A DNA stretch of 64,000 nucleotides from Diaminobutyricibacter sp049994905. Lineage in GTDB: Bacteria; Actinomycetota; Actinomycetes; Actinomycetales; Microbacteriaceae. Each line of letters opens with the position of its first letter. Position 1 is the first letter of the stretch. The position numbers and the translations under genes were made by a program. The notes beneath the pieces are model-generated. The model was not told where the DNA came from. It saw nothing but the letters and a program-made list of their open reading frames with translations, and made no database searches. Shown here one piece after another: positions 51,499 to 60,303 of the stretch. The DNA lies in contig NZ_CP188258.1 of assembly GCF_049994905.1 (NCBI RefSeq), positions 744,001-808,000 on the forward strand, written 5' to 3'.

Positions 51499-53976
51499 CT
51501 ACAGCTGGAAGGTGGAGCGACCAGCGGCCGCGGGACGCTCCGAACCGTCCTCGGCAATGAAGCGGACCGGGATAGGGCTGTCGATGGCGACGCTGCGCCC
51601 CTCGACGGTCACCCGAATCGGTCCGTGGGGTGTCGGAATCGTTCCGCTGATTCGCTCGATGGTGCCGGGTCGTGGGGCGATCCGGGCGACACCGAATCCG
51701 GGTTCGTCTGGTGTGACGCCGAGGACATACCAGATGAGGTCTTTGGTCGGTGTCGCGCTCCACGCGTGCACCGGGGTTCCCCATCCCCAGCATTCACCGA
51801 AGGTGTCGTACCCGTCGTGGAGGAAGACGCTCCACCGGCGGAGCATGTCGGGCAAGGAGGCTGCGGCGCCGGCCTGGGCGACGGCGTCGTGGACGACGTA
51901 GCTGAAGAACGGTTCCGCGATCACGATCTCGCGTTCGGCATCCCAATCGATCCGGTAGATACCGGCGGCCTGGTCGACGATCTTCTGCATGTCGTAGCCG
52001 CCGTCTGCTCCGCCGATCCAGGACCGGACAACCAAACGTGACTCATCCGTGATGACCTCGATGATGCGCGCCCAGCGTTCGCGCGGCGCGAGCCCGGAGA
52101 CGATCGCTGTTGCTCCCGCCGCCTGCGACATGGGCGGCAGGCGGTCTCCGTCGGCGATGTGGTCGACGTAGCTTCCGCGGGTATCGTCCCAGAAGTCTTC
52201 GAAACCGACGCGGGCGGCGTCGTGGAGGTTACGCGCCCAGGAGGCGGCGTCGCCGTTGCCCATCCACTCGTTGATCTCGGCGTATTCGGCGAGGCCGCGC
52301 GCCCAGAGACCGGTGATCAGCGACGAGCGGGCACTGACGAACACGCTGGACCAGTCGATCAGGTTCCATTCGGGGACGTCGGTGAGGGTTCCGCGGTCGT
52401 CGAGGTACGGGGTGTACCAGCGGAGGATCCGTTCGACGACGGGGAGCAGGCTGCGCAGGGCGTCGCGGTCGCCGTCGAAGCGGAACAGGTTGTGCACACC
52501 GTGGACCCAGTGCAACGCCCAGTCCGGGATCGTGTAGCCGCCGGCGTGTTCGACCTCGCCGACCACCGTCATCGGAAGCATGCCGTCGGCGCGTGGGGAC
52601 GCCCCCAACGCGATGTAGTTCCGTGCCAACCGCCAATCCGAGTTCGCCACCAGATGCACCATTTGGTGCACGACGCCGTCGCCGACCCAGGCGCGTTGCT
52701 CACGGGTGGGGCAATCGGTGAACGCGTCGAACGAGTTCATCTCGGTGGTGCGGATTCCGGCCTGATAGAGCCGGTTGAGCTCTGGATCGCTGGAGTCGAA
52801 GCTCGCGTCGCCGGTGAACGGGTAGTGGTACTCCTGCACGGCGAGGACTGTCACGGTCACAGTTCCCCCCTCGCCGGCAGGAAGGAGAAGGGTGATGCGT
52901 CGCAGACCGTTCAGGTCGATGGCCTTGAACCGGTCGTCGTGTCCGCGGGCAATGTATGTTGCGCTGGTGCGCGGAGCCGAATCGACCGGTCCGGTGGTCG
53001 GATCGAAGGCGTGGGTCTCCTGGTAATAGAGGTCGATCCGGGTGCCGGCCGGCGCCTCTACCTCGAGTTCGACGTGGCCGGCGACGATGCGACCGAAGTC
53101 GAACGTCACAACGGTCATGCCATCCCTGCGGAGTGGGAACGTCGACGGCAGTTCCACCGTCCTCTGTTCCGGACGGGCGGCGCGAAGGGCGGCGACGACG
53201 CGTTCGGCGGGATGGGAGGGAAGGTCGTCAAGGGCGGCCACGTGTTGCGCGTACCCCGATACCGGTGCGACCCGGTCACCGCTGAGGAACCCGACCCCAC
53301 GCGGGAGCATAGCGCCGTAGGGGTCGACGGGTGGTCGGGATTCGGCAAGACCGCCATCGTGGGTCGCCGTCAGGAGGCTGGCGTCCACCCAGGAGGCGTC
53401 GTCGAAATCGATGGCGGGCCAGGCGGGGTCGAGGAGGCGTGCGTCGAGTATTTCGACGGGGACTCCGGTCAGCGCCTGTCCCGAGGCCGGTGCCGTCCAC
53501 GCATCCGAGCGGAGTGCCCGCCAGCTGGAGTCGCTGACGACCCAGGTTTCACCGATCTTCGCCTCCAGCACCAGTTGGGCGTCACGGCCCATCACGCCGC
53601 TTGATGCTGCGGGCTCCCAGTAGGAGTTCGCGTGTCCGTAGTACGTCACCAGAACGGCGATCACGTTGGTGCCGACCGTGAGGAAGCTGCTGATGTCGTA
53701 TTCGTCGCAGCGGAGTCTGCGCGGTTGCGAGCGGATCGGGCCCCGTCCGACTTCCTGGCCGTTGACGATCAGAACGTAGCGGGAGTCGGCAGACAGCCGA
53801 AGGAACGCCGGTTCTGCGGTGCTGGGCACGGCGAAGGTCTTGCGGAAGAGGACCCGGGTGAACGGGTGCGGGGACAGGTCGCCGCCCATGCTGGTCGGAT
53901 TGACGGTGAAGTCGGGAAGGTCGCCGGCGATCCAGTGTCCGTGCCAGCGGACGCCGGGGAAATGGGTGTCGGTCAT
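51499..53976 (-). CDS. GH78 alpha-L-rhamnosidase
   Basis: About 825 residues from the ATG at 53976 (GAGGA upstream); the long 5' extension of the frame is a shadow of the LLM gene. The N-terminal beta domains contain WIAGDLPDF and FRKTFAVP...FLRLSADSRYVLIVNGQEVGRGP. The six-hairpin catalytic domain has FDAFTDCPTREQRAWVGDG (about residues 412-430), the GH78 DCPxREQxxWxGD signature with its acidic catalytic residues, and later WNLIDWS. There is no signal peptide, so it acts on imported rhamnosides. It sits between the LLM oxidoreductase and SWEET-like genes in one operon. Confidence 0.9.
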   Translation of the reverse strand: MTDTHFPGVRWHGHWIAGDLPDFTVNPTSMGGDLSPHPFTRVLFRKTFAVPSTAEPAFLRLSADSRYVLIVNGQEVGRGPIRSQPRRLRCDEYDISSFLTVGTNVIAVLVTYYGHANSYWEPAASSGVMGRDAQLVLEAKIGETWVVSDSSWRALRSDAWTAPASGQALTGVPVEILDARLLDPAWPAIDFDDASWVDASLLTATHDGGLAESRPPVDPYGAMLPRGVGFLSGDRVAPVSGYAQHVAALDDLPSHPAERVVAALRAARPEQRTVELPSTFPLRRDGMTVVTFDFGRIVAGHVELEVEAPAGTRIDLYYQETHAFDPTTGPVDSAPRTSATYIARGHDDRFKAIDLNGLRRITLLLPAGEGGTVTVTVLAVQEYHYPFTGDASFDSSDPELNRLYQAGIRTTEMNSFDAFTDCPTREQRAWVGDGVVHQMVHLVANSDWRLARNYIALGASPRADGMLPMTVVGEVEHAGGYTIPDWALHWVHGVHNLFRFDGDRDALRSLLPVVERILRWYTPYLDDRGTLTDVPEWNLIDWSSVFVSARSSLITGLWARGLAEYAEINEWMGNGDAASWARNLHDAARVGFEDFWDDTRGSYVDHIADGDRLPPMSQAAGATAIVSGLAPRERWARIIEVITDESRLVVRSWIGGADGGYDMQKIVDQAAGIYRIDWDAEREIVIAEPFFSYVVHDAVAQAGAAASLPDMLRRWSVFLHDGYDTFGECWGWGTPVHAWSATPTKDLIWYVLGVTPDEPGFGVARIAPRPGTIERISGTIPTPHGPIRVTVEGRSVAIDSPIPVRFIAEDGSERPAAAGRSTFQL

Positions 53977-53984
53977 CAGGATCC

Positions 53985-54821
53985 TCAAGTGTTGGATGCG
54001 TTTTTCTGGTCGCGCCAGGCGAGCCAGTCGGGGACGACGGAGAGGTCGTAGTCGGGACCGTTGAGGCCGATGGTGAACATGGTCGCGCCCAGCTGGTGCA
54101 GCTGATCGGCTTCGGGGAAGGTGATGTGGGCGATGGAGTCGAGGACGCCGACCGAGGTCTCGATCTCTCCCGGGTCGCGGCCGATCGAATCCGCGTGACC
54201 GGTGAGCACCGAATGCTTGTGTTCCAGCGTGGCGACGTCGCTGTAGCTGTGCCAGATGTCGGCATGCTGCGCGACGATCCGCAGGGTCTTCTTCTCGCCG
54301 GCACCGCCGATGAGGACGGGGATCTTGCGGGTCGGCGGCGGGTTGAGCTTTGTCCACCGCTCCTTGATGACGGGCAGGTTCGCCGCGAGAGCGTCCAACC
54401 GTTGTCCGACCGTGCCGAACTCGTAGCCGTACTCGTCATAGTCACGCTCGAACCAGCCCGAGCCGATCCCGAGGATGAATCGTCCCGTTCCGGTCCCGTG
54501 CGCGCTGATCCGGTCAATGGTTCGCGCCATGTCCGCCTGGAGATTCGCGTTCCGGTAGCTGTTGCAGTTGACCAGGGCGCCGATCTCGACGCGGCGGGTC
54601 TGTTCGGCCAGTGCGGCCAGCATGGTCCAGGACTCGAAATGGGGTCCGTCGGGGTCGCCGTTCAGCGGGAAGAAGTGATCCCAGTTGAACAGGACGTCAA
54701 CGCCCAGATCCTCGAGCTCAGCGGCACGCTCGCGAATCGTTTCGTAGGCGGCGTGCTGCGGTTGAAGTTGCACGCCGATCCGAACGGGTCGCCGCGGGGC
54801 GGTTGTATGGTTCTGGATCAC
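53985..54821 (-). CDS. LLM-class (F420/FMN-dependent) oxidoreductase
   Basis: The 278-residue protein starts at the GTG at 54821, chosen for its AGGAGG ribosome site seven bases upstream. IGVQLQPQHAAYETIRERAAELEDLGVDVLFNWDHFFPLNGDPDGPHFESWTMLAALAEQT, LVNCNSYRN, FILGIGSGWFERDYDEYG and IPVLIGGAGEKKTLRIVAQHADIWH are the luciferase-like barrel signatures; the short size fits the actinobacterial F420-dependent group. It is the first gene of the rhamnosidase operon and divergent from an SDR gene. Confidence 0.88.
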   Translation of the reverse strand: MIQNHTTAPRRPVRIGVQLQPQHAAYETIRERAAELEDLGVDVLFNWDHFFPLNGDPDGPHFESWTMLAALAEQTRRVEIGALVNCNSYRNANLQADMARTIDRISAHGTGTGRFILGIGSGWFERDYDEYGYEFGTVGQRLDALAANLPVIKERWTKLNPPPTRKIPVLIGGAGEKKTLRIVAQHADIWHSYSDVATLEHKHSVLTGHADSIGRDPGEIETSVGVLDSIAHITFPEADQLHQLGATMFTIGLNGPDYDLSVVPDWLAWRDQKNASNT

Positions 54822-54983
54822 CCCTAAACCTCCTGCATCGTTGCGTGGATACAACGACCGTATGCGCGGAAGGGGGTGGCGAGGGACACCCTGTTGGTAC
54901 ACGTCTAACCAGGGTGTCCCAGTCAGTGCTGCGATGGGGGTATGCCGGGTTCACGTGCAGCATCACGAAAACGGAGGGCCGCC

Positions 54984-55655
54984 ATGAACACCATCGCCAT
55001 TGTCGGAGCAGGAAAGGGACTCGGCATAGCGGCCGCGCGACGATTCGGACGCGAAGGCCTCGCCATAGCCCTCATCTCCCGCAGCCCGGAGCGAGTTGCG
55101 TCTCTGGCCGAGCAGTTGCGGTCAGAGGGATTGAGCGCTCGCGGCTACTCTGCCAACGTGCGCGACAGGCCAAGCCTGATCGCCGCCTTGGACAGTGCTT
55201 CCCAGGACCTCGGCCCGATCGAGGTTCTTCAGTACAGCCCGTTGCCGCAGAAGGAGTTCCTTCGGCCGGTGCTCGAGACGACAGCGGAAGACCTGATCGG
55301 TGCGTTCGAGTTCTCCGTGCTCGGACCCGTCGCAGCCGCTCATCAAGTGCTTCAGGGGATGCGGTCGCTGGGCCGCGGGTCGATCTTGTTCGTCAACGGC
55401 GGATCCGGTGCCAAGCCGAATCGGAACGTGGCTGGAACGTCAATCGCCTTCGCGGCTGAGGCCGCGTTCGCGCGCATGCTGCGCGAAGCGGTCGCCGATG
55501 ATGGAATTCAGGTCGGCCAGCTGATCATTCCCAAGGGAATCAGAGACGGTGACCCGACGCACGACCCGCAGGTCCTCGCGGATCGGCTCTGGCACCTGCA
55601 CACGCACCCGGTGGAGTTCCGGATCTTTGCGGAGCCGATGCCCAACGTCTCATAG
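54984..55655 (+). CDS. SDR-like protein lacking the catalytic Tyr/Lys
   Basis: About 223 residues from the ATG at 54984 (GGAGG upstream). IVGAGKGLGIAAARRFGREG is the nucleotide motif and ALISRSPERV suggests NADP preference. The catalytic region reads FVNGGSGAKPNRNVAGTSIAFAAEAAFARML, where YxxxK is absent (AxxxE at the aligned place). So it may be a non-catalytic NAD(P)-binding protein or use another mechanism. It is divergent from the LLM gene and converges on a MmyB-type regulator. Confidence 0.8.
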   Translation: MNTIAIVGAGKGLGIAAARRFGREGLAIALISRSPERVASLAEQLRSEGLSARGYSANVRDRPSLIAALDSASQDLGPIEVLQYSPLPQKEFLRPVLETTAEDLIGAFEFSVLGPVAAAHQVLQGMRSLGRGSILFVNGGSGAKPNRNVAGTSIAFAAEAAFARMLREAVADDGIQVGQLIIPKGIRDGDPTHDPQVLADRLWHLHTHPVEFRIFAEPMPNVS

Positions 55656-55658
55656 CGC

Positions 55659-56555
55659 TCAGCTGGTCTGCTGCGCACTCATCGAGGTTTCATCGTCTCG
55701 CAACGCGGTGGTCGACCAGGCTCCGAGGAGTTGAAGATTCTCCCGATCGGGTGACCCCGGTTCGGCGGTCATGACCGTCATCTGCAGACCGGGGCGACCG
55801 ACGAGATCGAGGCCGTCGAAGTGCAACGCCAGGTCGCCGACGATGTGGTGGTGAAATCGCTTCAGCCCGGACTGATGCTGCCACACGTCGTGCTTGCCCC
55901 ACATCATCCGGAAATGGTCGCTGCGGGTACTCAGCTCTCCGACGAGGTCGTGAAGCTGTTTGTTGTGCGGGTCGCGGCCGGCTTCCGTCCGCAGCTGGGC
56001 GACGTTGATGTTCGCGGTCGCTTCCCAATCGGTGTAGAAGCGGCGAGCCACCGGTTCGAGGAAGATGAACCGCGCGAAGTTCGGTGGTTTGGTCGTTGAC
56101 GTCACAATCATCTCGTCCATCAGCGCCCGCCCCAGAGGGTTCCAGGCCAGGAGGTCGGTGCGCCCGTTGCCGATGAGGGCGACCGCAGACTCCATCGATT
56201 CGAGCATCCACTGCAGGCTTGAGGTGGGCCGCCACGGCTGAATGGCCTTTTCCGTCGACCGTGGTGCCGGATTGCGGCCTGCGCGATCGGCGAGACGGAA
56301 GAGATGCTCCCGTTCGGCATCATCCATCTTGAGCGCCTGGGCAAGACCGTCGAGAACGGCGTCGGAGGCGCCACCGAGGCCGCCGCGTTCCAGCCGAGCG
56401 TAGTATTCGACGCTGACTCCGGCCAGTGCCGCAGCTTCGCCGCGACGAAGGCCGGGCACCCGGCGATCATCGCCGCGGGCGAGACCGACATCTTCCGGCT
56501 CAACGCGAGCCCTCCGCGACATGAGGAACTCGCGGATCTCTGTTCGTGGATCCAT
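55659..56555 (-). CDS. XRE regulator with MmyB-like ligand-binding domain, copy 1
   Basis: About 298 residues from the ATG at 56555; the upstream extension is not supported. An HTH at about 10-75 (EIREFLMSRRARVEPEDVGL...VPGLRRGEAAALAGVSVEYYARLERG) is followed by a MmyB-like PAS-type domain (WMLESMESAVALIGNGRTDLLAWNPLGRALMDEM, VVGDLALHFDGLDLVGRPGLQMTVMTAEPGS). This family often binds fatty-acid-like ligands and controls adjacent oxidoreductase genes. It converges on the SDR-like gene and is divergent from the secreted cyclophilin-like gene. Confidence 0.9.
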   Translation of the reverse strand: MDPRTEIREFLMSRRARVEPEDVGLARGDDRRVPGLRRGEAAALAGVSVEYYARLERGGLGGASDAVLDGLAQALKMDDAEREHLFRLADRAGRNPAPRSTEKAIQPWRPTSSLQWMLESMESAVALIGNGRTDLLAWNPLGRALMDEMIVTSTTKPPNFARFIFLEPVARRFYTDWEATANINVAQLRTEAGRDPHNKQLHDLVGELSTRSDHFRMMWGKHDVWQHQSGLKRFHHHIVGDLALHFDGLDLVGRPGLQMTVMTAEPGSPDRENLQLLGAWSTTALRDDETSMSAQQTS

Positions 56556-56656
56556 GCACCAAGGGTAGGTCGATGCCTGACAAGGTGGGATGCCCTGTCG
56601 GGACACCTCAGAGCAGGGACTCCCGCGAACCCACGCGACGCCGTTCAGTAGATAGC

Positions 56657-57085
56657 GTGATAGCTCGAATCTTCTTCGCCCTCGCCGCCGCGGTCCTTTC
56701 GCTCGGCGCATTGACCGCCAGTCCTCCGTCTGCGACGGTGAGCGTTTCCCCGATAGCGACTGTCCGCCTCAACTCTTCATCGCAGGCCATTGAGCTGTCC
56801 CGGGAGTTGCCGCTTTCCACGGTCATGAACGACCGGATGGGGACGGCACTCATGACGGACCTCCCGACACCGCTCAACATGGATCGTGCCGATTCGGTCC
56901 AGCAATTTCATCGCGGCGATGTCGCTTACTGGGCCACGGCGCAGAAGCTCGTCGTTTTCAAAGCCGATGTCTCCGCTGTACCCGATCGCGGACTCGTCCT
57001 GGTCGGGCAGGTAGGCGCTGGTGCAGACACTGTGGCCGAGTGCGTAACTGATTGCCGACTCACACTTCGCTCCGGAAGGGACTGA
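56657..57085 (+). CDS. Secreted cyclophilin-like protein
   Basis: About 142 residues from the GTG at 56657. The N-terminal 25 residues form a signal peptide (ARIFFALAAAVLSLGALTA). The body (SSSQAIELSRELPLSTVMNDRMGTALMTDLPTPL, FHRGDVAYWATAQKLVVFKAD) follows the same cyclophilin-like core as the gene at 47449. The start is uncertain: upstream in-frame codons exist. It lies between two MmyB-type regulators. Confidence 0.6.
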   Translation: MIARIFFALAAAVLSLGALTASPPSATVSVSPIATVRLNSSSQAIELSRELPLSTVMNDRMGTALMTDLPTPLNMDRADSVQQFHRGDVAYWATAQKLVVFKADVSAVPDRGLVLVGQVGAGADTVAECVTDCRLTLRSGRD

Positions 57086-57138
57086 TTGTCCTGCAGCACC
57101 CGGGGTCGAACCAAACGAGTTGGTTGGCGCCAGGCCCG

Positions 57139-58011
57139 CTACGAGTTGGCGGCAGCTGTTTCCGTTGAAGCCCACGACGCGAGCAGTCTGAGCCGCTCGT
57201 CTGTCGCCGAGCCCGGCTCCGCCGTGTAGACCATCAGGATCAGGCCCGGCTCGGCGGTGATCGCCAGTTCCTCGTAGGCAAGGATCATCTCGCCGACGAC
57301 TGGATGGTTGAACCGCTTTGTTCCCGCACCATGGGTTCGAACATCGTGCGCACCCCAGAGTCTGCGGAACAGGTCGCTGCGGGTCGAGAGTTCGCCAACC
57401 AGATCCTGGAGACCCCGGTTGTACGGATCTCGACCCGCCTCAGCACGCATGATCGACACACACATCTCGGCGAACAACTCCCAGTCGGGATAGAAGTCAT
57501 GCGAAGCCGGGTCCAGAAACTGGAACCGTGCCAGGTTCGGGGTCCCCCCTCCGTCTCCGATCAGCGGCGAATAGAAGGCGCGACCAAGTGGATTGGTGGC
57601 AAGCATGTCCTGATGGGCATTGCGAACGAACGCGATTCCGCCGCTGATCGAGTTCAGCGTCCATTGCAGGGTTGGCCTCGAACCGCTCGCCTTCGCCGGT
57701 CGCCTCCGCGAACGACCCGAAAGAGGGATGCCGTCGGCCGCGCGCGCAAGATTGAACAGGTGGGTGCGTTCCGTGTCGTCAAGACGCAACGCGTTCGCGA
57801 TCGAATCGAGCACCGATGAGGAGACGCCGGCGATGTCTCCACGTTCGATCTTCGCGTAGTACTCCACGCTCACATCAGCGAGCGACGCGACTTCGCTGCG
57901 ACGCAGGCCGGCCACTCGACGGGTACCCGTGGTGGCTAAGCCGAGCTCATCCGGGCTGAGCTTTGCACGGCGCGACATCAGAAATTCCCGGACCTCTGCG
58001 CGATTGTCCAT
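57139..58011 (-). CDS. XRE regulator with MmyB-like ligand-binding domain, copy 2
   Basis: The 290-residue protein has the HTH at about 8-72 (VREFLMSRRAKLSPDELGLATTGTRRVAGLRRSEVASLADVSVEYYAKIERG) and the MmyB-type domain (LQWTLNSISGGIAFVRNAHQDMLATNPLGRAFY, VVGEMILAYEELAITAEPGLILMVYTAEPGS). It is clearly paralogous to copy 1 across its whole length and lies 1.5 kb away in the same orientation. The target is unknown. Confidence 0.9.
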   Translation of the reverse strand: MDNRAEVREFLMSRRAKLSPDELGLATTGTRRVAGLRRSEVASLADVSVEYYAKIERGDIAGVSSSVLDSIANALRLDDTERTHLFNLARAADGIPLSGRSRRRPAKASGSRPTLQWTLNSISGGIAFVRNAHQDMLATNPLGRAFYSPLIGDGGGTPNLARFQFLDPASHDFYPDWELFAEMCVSIMRAEAGRDPYNRGLQDLVGELSTRSDLFRRLWGAHDVRTHGAGTKRFNHPVVGEMILAYEELAITAEPGLILMVYTAEPGSATDERLRLLASWASTETAAANS

Positions 58012-58085
58012 GGGTCAAGAGTAAGACGCCGCCCCCAAAGGAAGGGTCCCTTGTTGGTACACCTCAGGCCTGGCGACCGGAAGGA

Positions 58086-58223
58086 TCAGTCGGCGAGAAC
58101 GACAGACTCCGGATGACTCGGATCCGCAGCGACGAAACCGTCTAGTGCCCGAGTTGCCAAGTTCCAGGTCAGACGCAGACCCTCGCCGTCAGGATCGCCT
58201 GCCGGGTCGAAGAAGATATAAAA
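58086..58223 (-). pseudogene. Possible gene fragment next to the right attachment-site scar
   Basis: A minus-strand open stretch encodes QFYIFFDPAGDP and about 35 more residues up to a stop at 58086-58088, without a start codon or a recognisable N-terminal part. FYIFxDPAG recalls the last strand of VOC/glyoxalase-like proteins. The upstream part is interrupted by the integrase-like GTGTGGGCAAAAGTGGGCAAG sequence (58264-58244, minus strand). The call is tentative. Confidence 0.3.
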
Positions 58224-58360
58224 CTGACGGATGGGTTGCTGACTTGCCCACTTTTGCCCACACGTGATTCGAAGTCTCGGTGATCTCCGTCATCACGGTG
58301 ACCCTTAGTTCCGCGGAATTACGGGAATTTTGCCAACAGTTCGATTACCCACTGGGTGTC

Positions 58361-58459
58361 GATTAGAGCATACGGCTCATAATCGGTGTTGCTGGTTGAA
58401 GTCCCGCGCCGTTGCTAAGCCCCGAGATCTCGTCTTCTTGGGGCTTTTTTCATGCCGTT
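58361..58459 (+). repeat. Degenerate copy of tRNA-Met 3' half plus terminator (right attachment-site scar)
   Basis: The sequence from GATTAGAGCATACGGCTCAT to TTTTTTCATGCCG follows 12001-12099 base for base with about 20 mismatches and two small gaps. It includes the CTCATAA anticodon loop, the AAGTCCCGC T-arm side and the AGCCCCG...GGGGCTT terminator. The acceptor stem is destroyed, so it cannot be a working tRNA. A direct repeat of a tRNA 3' end 46 kb away is the classic mark of an integrated island. Confidence 0.7.
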
Positions 58460-58521
58460 TGAGCTCGCTGGTTCGGTTGGCTGGCCCACATATCCCGACG
58501 ACATTTCTGTTCGACGCCTTA

Positions 58522-59355
58522 TCACGGTGACTTCGGATCGACGAAGGCGGCTAGCTCCGCGAGCCGTCCAGCCGACGGCGAGTTGGGTTGTGCGAAATAG
58601 AGGAAGAGTTGCTCGCCGTGAGTGTTCGGCAGGGGCAGGATCTTGAAGTTGAGTGTGAGCTCACCCACGATGGGGTGGTCGAGTATGTGTACGCCGCCTT
58701 CGGGGAACCGCACGCCATTGTTGGCCCAGACCTGGCGGAACTTGGCGCTGTGCTCGGACAGCTCGTCGATGATCTGGATAAGTCTCGGGTTCTCGAGTTC
58801 GTTTCCGGCCATGGCCCGCAGCAGCTCTGCGGAACGGTCGGCCAAGCCATCCCAGTCGCGATACAGCCGTCTCACACTGGGGTCGAGGAACAGCGACACG
58901 AGGTTGTTTGTGCCAACATCGAACATTCGGGTGAGCGCTTGCGCCAGGCGGTTGGATGCGATGGTGTCCAGATAGCGGTTTTGCACCACTGCGGCCGTCT
59001 CGGTCCACGATTCGACGAGCCACGTCATTTCAGGGTCCACCGCGTCCGGTTCTTCGACCTTTGCGGCGAGCACGGGAGCCTCGTGTGCGAGCTGGGTGAG
59101 ATAGCCGACTGCGACCTCGTCGAGTCGCAAGGCCCGGGTGAGGGCGCGAACCACCTGTTCGGACGGGTGACGGTCGCGCCCCTGCTCGAGGCGAAGGTAG
59201 TACTGCGTGCTGATTCCTGCGAGCTCGGCCACTTCCTCGCGACGGAGTCCGGGGACCCGGCGAAGGCTCCCGTCATCCCGCAGGCCGGCATCCTGCGGGT
59301 GGACGAGTTGTCTTCGCGCTCTGAGGAAGGTGCCGATCGGATTCGGATCCTCCAT
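58522..59355 (-). CDS. XRE regulator with MmyB-like ligand-binding domain, copy 3
   Basis: About 277 residues from the ATG at 59355; the frame extends upstream but without family features. The HTH reads IGTFLRARRQLVHPQDAGL...VPGLRREEVAELAGISTQYYLRLEQGRDRHPSEQVVRALTRAL. The MmyB-like half ends VGELTLNFKILPLPNTHGEQLFLYFAQPNS. It is more distant from copies 1 and 2 than they are from each other. It lies just outside the right attachment scar. Confidence 0.9.
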   Translation of the reverse strand: MEDPNPIGTFLRARRQLVHPQDAGLRDDGSLRRVPGLRREEVAELAGISTQYYLRLEQGRDRHPSEQVVRALTRALRLDEVAVGYLTQLAHEAPVLAAKVEEPDAVDPEMTWLVESWTETAAVVQNRYLDTIASNRLAQALTRMFDVGTNNLVSLFLDPSVRRLYRDWDGLADRSAELLRAMAGNELENPRLIQIIDELSEHSAKFRQVWANNGVRFPEGGVHILDHPIVGELTLNFKILPLPNTHGEQLFLYFAQPNSPSAGRLAELAAFVDPKSP

Positions 59356-59413
59356 ACTGCCGACGGTAGCGCTGCGCTCACGCGGACGGGTAGCCCCCAT
59401 CCTGCAGCTGTTA

Positions 59414-60277
59414 TCAGTGGATAGAGTGCGCCGCCTGCACGATGACGTTGGCGACCTGAAGTGGTCTGGAAAGCATCGACAGGTGCGAGCCGTCGACCTT
59501 GGTGACCTGGGAACCGGCTGTCGCAGCCATCTGCAGTTGCGTCGCCGGCGGGATGACCTTGTCGGCGGTCCCGACCACGTACCAGCTCGGAATCGTCGCC
59601 CATGCCGGGGTGCCCGACGGTTCACTGAGCGCGCCGACCGCGATCGGGCGCTGCCCGCTTGCTAGCACCGCGCGGACGGTCGCAGGTAGGTCCTGCGCAA
59701 AGACGGTGTTGAATGTCGACGACTTCAGATAGACATCGACGTCACCGGGAGGCGAACTCGGGTTGGCGACGAAGTTGAAGATCGTGGTCGGATCTGCGAC
59801 ATTCAGCGCTGAGGTCGAGCCGGCCACGATCTCGCCGACGCTTTGTCCGGCTGACGGGGCGAAGGCATCCACGTAGACGAGCGCCTTGACCGTGGGATCC
59901 GACGTCGCGGCATTCGTGATGACCGCCCCACCGTATGAATGGCCGACGAGGACGACTGGCCCCGTCGTTGCCTGTTGGATGAATGCCGAGAGTTCTGCGG
60001 AGTCGCTCGCGAGGCTGCGGAGTGCGTTCGGCGGCACGAGGACGGTGTAGCCCTGGGCCTGCAGGATGGCCGTGACCGGCGCCCAGCTGGAACTGTCGGC
60101 CCAGGCCCCATGCACGAGCACGATCGTCGGCTTCGTCGCGGAGGCGGTGATGGTCGATTCGTGCGCCGAGGCGAGTTGTACGGGGAGGAGGGCGGCAACG
60201 GCGAGACCGAGAGCGGCCGCGGCTGCCACCAGGCGCCGTCTCTTCGATGTTGTCGGGGTGGATGTTCGCATGTTCAT
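59414..60277 (-). CDS. Secreted alpha/beta hydrolase
   Basis: The 287-residue protein has an N-terminal signal peptide (basic start, hydrophobic stretch, ASA cleavage site near residue 38). KPTIVLVHGAWADSSSW begins the fold, LVGHSYGGAVI holds the nucleophile Ser, and VDGSHLSMLSRP the catalytic His; DAFAPSAGQS is typical of the EstC/pyrethroid-hydrolase-like group. It is probably an exported esterase. It is followed by the MmyB copy 3 gene in the same direction. Confidence 0.87.
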   Translation of the reverse strand: MNMRTSTPTTSKRRRLVAAAAALGLAVAALLPVQLASAHESTITASATKPTIVLVHGAWADSSSWAPVTAILQAQGYTVLVPPNALRSLASDSAELSAFIQQATTGPVVLVGHSYGGAVITNAATSDPTVKALVYVDAFAPSAGQSVGEIVAGSTSALNVADPTTIFNFVANPSSPPGDVDVYLKSSTFNTVFAQDLPATVRAVLASGQRPIAVGALSEPSGTPAWATIPSWYVVGTADKVIPPATQLQMAATAGSQVTKVDGSHLSMLSRPLQVANVIVQAAHSIH

Positions 60278-60303
60278 GTCCTTTCGTTGGAACCGCTTCG
60301 GTC

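Noticed and set aside
58361..58459. A functional second tRNA-Met
   Set aside because: The acceptor and T stems no longer pair and the 5' part is lost; it is interpreted as an attachment-site relic.
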